Shown piece after piece: positions 57,361 through 64,000 of a DNA stretch of 64,000 nt (positions within the stretch are counted from its first letter, which is position 1; the number at the start of each line of letters is the position of its first letter). The position numbers were made by a program, and so were the translations under genes. The notes below the pieces were generated by a model. That model ran no database searches. It saw only the letters and a program-made list of their open reading frames with translations, and was not told the origin of the DNA. Source of the DNA: Adiantum capillus-veneris. Lineage: Eukaryota; Streptophyta; Polypodiopsida; Polypodiales; Pteridaceae. The DNA is taken from positions 97,858,747 to 97,922,746 of the forward strand of contig CM043954.1 of the NCBI GenBank assembly GCA_014529385.2, in the 5' to 3' direction.

Positions 57361-57429
57361 AGACCAAACCACAAAGCAATTAATCTTCTCCATCATATCG
57401 ACAAGTAAATGCTACAAGCAGCATGCAAG

Positions 57430-57723
57430 GAGTCAGGCAAATTTGGGTACCAAAAGCATAGCTTAAGGACAAGCCGATTCAAATCTGTGTGCCCAAAACA
57501 TCATCGACAGTGACGAAGATGGTTCCAAGGTTCAAAACACAAAGAAGAGTATCTTCGAGCAAGGAACCTAACATGAAATGGATTTGGATGAAGAAAGAGC
57601 ACTTATATTCTTCACAAACTGCAAGATCGATCAAACAATGGAGAGTTAAGTCTCAGAAGACTCAACCACACGATTCTGCCCAAGACAAACCAAGATATCA
57701 ATGGTGGCTAAAAGCTCGACAAT
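57430..57723 (+). pseudogene. E6 basic tail with WVPK motif
   Basis: I-W-V-P-K-A at 57441-57458, a degenerate I-C-V-P-K-T about 45 bases on, then a Lys/Arg/Trp-rich segment ending at TAG near 57723. It corresponds to the E1 tail, which has three W-V-P-K copies. Function unknown. Confidence 0.5.
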
Positions 57724-58717
57724 AGTCAGTAGTGATACCAACAGCTCAGAAAATTAGTATGCCAAAGCTCCCTGATGGTACAATCAAGCAAAGAGCACAC
57801 AAGCTACAAGATTTGCTCTTTGAAGAAAGCATCGAAAAACCTCGACATCAGAAACCCTTGAGTTAATTACTCAAGACCCAACTCTTTCACAGCATGACGG
57901 TTTGTATTGCATTAATCTTCAAAGCATGGTAGAGCCAACCAAGGCTATGCATAGACACGATTGTTCAACCCATGCACACAATCATCCCAGAGTACGCCAT
58001 CTAGGAGGCATGGAAGGGCACTAAGTAATTAAGGGCAATGTTTGAAGAGGGAGGAAAAAGTTTCATGTTAGCGTGTGGTTTTTTTGGAAAATAACCTAAT
58101 AATGCCCTTACAAGTCATCAACAAGGGAAATTTAAATGATAATATCTCTCTGATGAGTGTAAATAGTGTATATACTATAAAAAAAACATCAAAAAATAGT
58201 CCCTTTTTTGTTAACTTTTATCATTTTTCTTGATATTGAGACATAAAATAGAGATATCCAACAAAAAACAATAAAGTTTTGTTTTTCAATGGATTTTCTT
58301 AGTTATTGGATTTTCACTTTTCTTTTTAACGCATTTTGTTATTTTGCTTGATTTTTTTCAATAAACAGCTCAGAAATTAATAGTAAATAGCAAATGAGCT
58401 CAGATGAACCAACTAAAGATACGTTGATGATAAGAAGATCAAGGCGGATAGGCACAAAAAATTTAAATTAAAAGGCCACAAGAAAACGGGAAGCCTAGAT
58501 TAGGCAGCCATACCTACTTTTCTAGAATTCTCGCGAATGAGCTACAGGAATTCGATTGGGAAATTTTTTGACTCTAACATAGATTTCACGGCCTATTAGT
58601 ACTAGCAGGGAAATTTGGGGGAATCTTTGGGCTTACTCCCCTTTTGTGGACTGATCATGTCCTTAGGGCATGGAACTTCCCTTTACTCATGTGCTAGCTC
58701 TCGTTCACCGCATCACT
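57724..58717. other. E6 3' region and possible LTR, then Copia 3' sequence
   Basis: No gene. GAAGAGGGAGGAAAAAG (58044-58060) followed by TTTCA and TGTTAGCG at 58066 may be the E6 polypurine tract and LTR start; the LTR end was not found. The AT-rich sequence 58100-58560 has no features, and somewhere before 58718 it passes into the end of a Copia element. Confidence 0.4.
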
Positions 58718-58956
58718 CCGGGGGGGATTTGTTACCATATACATGTAGTAGTGATGTGTGTGAACACACTAGGACCGCCAGGGCATTTTTTCCCTCTTTA
58801 GGAGGTTCTCTCGCCCGTACATTGTATATAAGCCCATCACTCTAGGGCTATCTATCTTTCCATTGCACATTAAGTAATACAATCTCTATTGTGTGCCTTG
58901 AGCTTCCTTCGTCTTCTCCAAGCTGTGTGCATTTCTCTGCAACCCTAATTCCAACA
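58718..58956 (+). repeat. Copia polypurine tract and 3' LTR (227 bp)
   Basis: CCGGGGGGGATT precedes TGTTACCATATAC at 58730; the LTR ends TAATTCCAACA at 58956. It is the same family as the LTR at 33826-34052. TATATAAG near 58824 is a candidate TATA box. The coding part of this copy is missing. Confidence 0.8.
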
Positions 58957-59162
58957 ACACCTACTCTAGCCTTCTCCAGTGCACCTGCCTACAACCATAT
59001 CACTGCCTGCCACCGCTCTTGGCATCGAACAACTTTGCATGTACCAATGTGCACAATCCACGCCAAATCTGTATTAAAAAAAAGCCCAAGCAAAATGCCA
59101 ATTTCTCATAAATACGCATATATCAACAAAGTCAGACAAACCCTAATCCTACCTACCAAAAA

Positions 59163-59164
<2 letters not shown>

Positions 59165-59253
<89 letters not shown>

Positions 59254-59254
59254 G
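59165..59254. repeat. (TG)n then (AG)n compound microsatellite
   Basis: 68 bases of TG followed by 22 of AG. Confidence 0.95.
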
Positions 59255-59299
59255 GGAGAGTCTTATGTGTATGTGTAATAGCAAGAGAGATGTATGCGT

Positions 59300-59473
<174 letters not shown>

Positions 59474-60810
59474 TGGGGGAGGAAAGGCTCTGCTTGAAAA
59501 TTTGGGACAAAGAAGAGCAAAAACAAGGCATGTATGCAAAAATCAAAATAAGGGAGATATTTGTTTGGCATCTAACTTTTGGTGGAGCATTGATGTTATC
59601 TTTGATATAACCATTGGTATTATTGTGTTAGTATAATTGATATTATTATTGACGATATTGGCAATAGTATCATCTCCGGTATGTACTCAGCAAAATCCTA
59701 GTTTTTTGGGAAAAAAATCATCCTCTCTTGAGCTCCTTCTTTGTTTGAGCATATCGATGCCACAAGTCAAACGTTGGTAATCAGAGCATGATCTCTATGA
59801 AGTCTCTTGTAGTGACAAGTTACTATACACACATACCAAAAAGTGAAAAAATAGAGGACACACAATTAAAGTGTTAAAGTCTTGTGTACTAATATTCCAA
59901 ATTTTGAAAAAAAAATGGCAGCCTTTCCTTTGTACCAATACTCTTTTTTCAAAAAATCACCATAAGTATTCATTATATCACATGTCCTCACAGGAGGTTT
60001 TCATAGCTCAATTGCTAAATCTCAATCAAATTACCTCTGCTAATGCTTATATCCAAGATATTACAATGTTATTTCTAACAACAACTACATGTTTGATTTG
60101 CATTTATAGAGAAATTATGCACATAATCAAAACAATAGGTAGCTTGGCACCTGAGCCGAACCTGCCGTCATTTTGTGTAGTTGTAAGTGCGTTAAAAAAC
60201 CCCATCCTTGTTATTGTACCGAAACTAGTATTAAGTAGGTTGATTAGTATTATGTCCTAAATATGGTACAGAGTACCTTATTCATATGTATTTGAATATA
60301 TGTTACTACGTTTTTTTTTGTGAAACCATCCTTCCTTATAATGTCTAGTTCTAACCCGGTGTGTATGCTCGTGTGTATATGCATGTCTGTGTGTGCCAAA
60401 ACCTTGCTATGCCCTTGATTTATTAGAAAACAGGTTTTATGAGTATGTCTATGCTTGTGTGTGTACTGTTTCCATTATTTTAACTACTCTTTTGTGTGTT
60501 TATAGAAAGAAGACAATAAAAAAACCTTTTGATCTGTACTGTTATGCTTGTGCATGAAAGAGAAAAAGAACGTTTTATTCACTTTTTACCTATGCTTATA
60601 CCCAGGGTGTACTACATCCCAGCATTTATGAATATAAATGAGTGTATAAACATTAAAAAAATGATTTTTTAACCTTTTGTTGGGCAAAATATTGTAGTCC
60701 GTGTACTACTCTTTGCGTTTTTTGAGGACGGGTTTTGAGTATACGCCACTCGAGGTATGTTTGAGAGAAATTTCTAATGCTTGTGATAAGCGGCTTGAGA
60801 GAATTTTCTT
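59474..60810. other. Non-coding, no gene seen
   Basis: AT-rich sequence with short frames only, the longest about 129 codons near 59871-60260, which shows no family motif and no composition typical of a gene. Confidence 0.5.
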
Positions 60811-62399
<1,589 letters not shown>

Positions 62400-62400
<1 letters not shown>

Positions 62401-62910
62401 GCCCACATTGGGAAATGCACCATCTGGTGTTTTCATGAGCTCGCCAAGTGTTTAGTATGTAGTATGCAGTGTATGATGCTAACAGGAACTGACTGCATGT
62501 CAAACGGAGTCCGGACTGGTGAGATACTGAAGTCGGAAGATGAGGTGCACTTACCCAGATTGGGTTGCAGGTGATTCGGTTAATTTTTATGACCTTGGTT
62601 CGAGGTCTTCCTAGCCTAGGGATGAGATGAGAACCCCCAGACCGACAATGTTTTGTGTGAGAGAGCGAGATTGAGTGGCTGTGGGTGTGGGTGTGTAAGG
62701 GTGGAGACAAGTCATGGCAGTAGGTGTGCATTGCGTGGTGGATTTGTGGAGTGTGTGAATAGTGTAAATTGAGCAGACGGTGGTCTGCTAGTGTAAAGTG
62801 TTTCTTTGAAGGTGTTTTCTGAGAGGATAGGGGTGTTGTGGATACCCTGCACTATAGAGAGGCCCTTGTGTTTGTGTCGGCGTGTTCCCCCATTCCCCCT
62901 CTCCATCTTC
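62400..62910 (+). repeat. E9 5' LTR, right part
   Basis: Lies directly before the primer-binding site at 62911, so by position it must contain the end of the 5' LTR. The start is unknown and the LTR end is not a clear CA (CTCCATCTTC precedes the site). Confidence 0.45.
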
Positions 62911-62928
62911 TGGTGCCCCCACTGAGGA
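62911..62928 (+). other. E9 primer-binding site
   Basis: TGGTGCCCCCACTGAGGA, identical to the 18-base site of E7 at 41842. Confidence 0.75.
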
Positions 62929-62983
62929 GCATGCTAATTGCTTCCAGTTAATCGAAAAGAAGCAGTTTTTCGCGTTGGAAGTT

Positions 62984-64000
62984 ATGGAAGCTAGAAGCTA
63001 TGGACCGATTTTCACAGGGGAAGACAGCCCTGACGAGTGGATGTCGGATTTTGAGCTGTATATGCTATCGCTGCGTATGCCAAACAAGGATGGAAAAATG
63101 AATACTTTTCCTTTGGTGATGCGTGGTAGAGCTAAAGCATGGTATGGAGCGTTGGAAGGAGAGCCGAAGCAAGCATGGTCGGTGCTACGGGTGAGGTTTC
63201 TTCACGACTTTCGCAAGGAGGCTTCCCCAATCGAGATGGATGAAAAGCTGAAGGTGCTTACGCAAGATGTAAGTGAAGAATTCAATCTGTTTTTAGGTCA
63301 TTTTGAATAGTGTTGGGTAGAGCTAGTGACAGCCATGCAATTGGCTAATGGAGACTACTTCAAGGTGGACAAATTCATGGTGTGTCTGCATCCCAAAGTG
63401 AGAGAAAAAGTCGATTTCGAGAGCCCAGATAATAACAATGGTGCGGTAGCGATTACACAGTCAAAGAGCAGAAAGATAAAGAAGAAGATAGAGCAGAGCG
63501 TGTCAGGCTACAAGACGATGACCCATGTTCAACCGCAAAGTCCGAGAGAGGCTATACACGAAGAAAATCATGGAAACCGAGGTGTAGCTGTTGTGCCAAA
63601 AAATTGGGTGCGCATGGTGCAAGATTTGTCGAAGAAAATGCAGGAGTTGCGGCTCAGTGTCATGGATAGAGGACAATCAACAGGAGCAAGGGGCACGGCA
63701 AGGCCACTGTCATGTAGGTGTTACAATTGCGGAGAAGAAGGGCACTATGCACCCGATTGTCCTCAACCGCAGAGAGAAAGAGGAGGCATATACCCGCTTT
63801 TTGGTAGAGGTCAAGGGCAAGGACAATATAATGGTCCAAGAGAGCAAGCGGTGGAGAATCCTGTGCCGCCGGCTCCACAAAACGGAGGCGAGGTCCCAAG
63901 AGTGAATATTATCGGGGTGGATAAGCAGGATGTCGAAAGTTTTTGCAAAATCCAACCGACGGATTTCCAGCTGGGACGTGGCTATCCTGAGTACAATCTG
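62984..64000 (+). pseudogene. gag: E9 gag, running off the window
   Basis: ATG at 62984 (M-E-A-R-S-Y-G-P). The frame is open to the window end except for TAG at 63308-63310, where CAG would restore it (H-F-E-x-C-W). Capsid motifs: F-T-G-E-D-S-P-D-E-W, then R-G-R-A-K-A-W-Y-G-A-L near 63122-63155 (L-x-G-x-A-x-x-W type). One classic zinc knuckle, C-Y-N-C-G-E-E-G-H-Y-A-P-D-C, is at about 63719-63760. Near the end L-G-R-G-Y-P-E-Y-N-L matches L-G-H-G-M-D-P-Y-N-L of E7 in the same place before protease, so E9 belongs with E7 in the Tat-like group. The protease and pol should follow beyond 64000. Confidence 0.85.

Larger units (their letters stand above)
37917..58065 (+). mobile_element. E6: outer dual-retropepsin Gypsy element, interrupted by E7
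   Basis: Starts with a tRNA-Asp type primer site (37919) right after an LTR end ...CCCACA (37916), then a repeat-rich leader, an ORF upstream of gag, gag, protease, RT remnant, RNase H, integrase with a doubled zinc-binding module, second retropepsin, WVPK tail and a candidate polypurine tract at 58044-58060 followed by TGTTAGCG. E7 (40476-50351) sits in the upstream ORF. The 5' LTR start and the 3' LTR could not be delimited. Several frameshifts and stops and the loss of the RT core make it defective. Gene order matches E1. Confidence 0.8.

Noticed and set aside
59141-59152. AAACCCTAATCC resembling the plant telomere repeat
   Set aside because: A single imperfect unit, not an array.

Overview
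The window is plant nuclear DNA made almost entirely of LTR retrotransposons, nested in one another and broken. No intact host gene, rRNA, tRNA gene or CRISPR array is visible. Evidence for a land plant: Ty3/Gypsy polyproteins without chromodomains, one element carrying the archaeal-type RNase H known from plant Tat-like elements, a primer-binding site matching plant tRNA-Asp, Copia elements with the initiator-Met primer site, and long (TG)n/(GA)n microsatellites. The repeat content suggests a large, repeat-rich genome; a fern or other non-flowering plant is possible but is not shown by the sequence.

Layout. 1-8715: a Ty3/Gypsy element (E1, +) whose 5' end lies outside the window, with gag carrying four zinc knuckles, protease, RT-RNase H, integrase, then a SECOND retropepsin-like domain and a basic tail with repeated WVPK motifs. 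8716-11250: LTR-like signals, an uninterrupted 141-codon ORF of unknown function, a long non-coding 3' region, a polypurine tract and an LTR start at 10699. 13200-17960: decayed Gypsy remains on the minus strand, split by a 245-bp MITE. 18950-21200: a decayed Copia element (+). 23413-32039: a complete non-autonomous LTR element (E4, minus) with only a gag-like gene, itself disrupted by an opposite-strand RT fragment. 32700-34052: 5' end of a Copia element (minus). 36023: another Gypsy-type LTR start. 37917-58065: a second dual-retropepsin Gypsy element (E6, +) with a tRNA-Asp primer site, a repeat-rich leader and an extra ORF upstream of gag. 40476-50351: a Tat-like Gypsy element (E7, +) inserted inside that upstream ORF. 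58730-58956: a Copia 3' LTR. 59165-60955: very long microsatellites. 62911-64000: start of another Gypsy element (E9).

How the parts relate. E4 and E7 share LTR ends, primer site and a hairpin next to the polypurine tract, so E7 looks like the autonomous partner family of the gag-only E4. E1 and E6 share a gene order in which a second aspartic-protease-like domain follows integrase. E6 also has a duplicated integrase zinc-binding module and a 4-base ATGA overlap between its upstream ORF and gag. Removing E7 and one copy of its CTAC duplication restores the E6 upstream frame exactly, which proves the nesting.

Most breaks are nonsense changes, chiefly to TGA, plus single-base frameshifts, consistent with decay of methylated repeats. 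Similarities are judged by eye; no alignment or database search was run.
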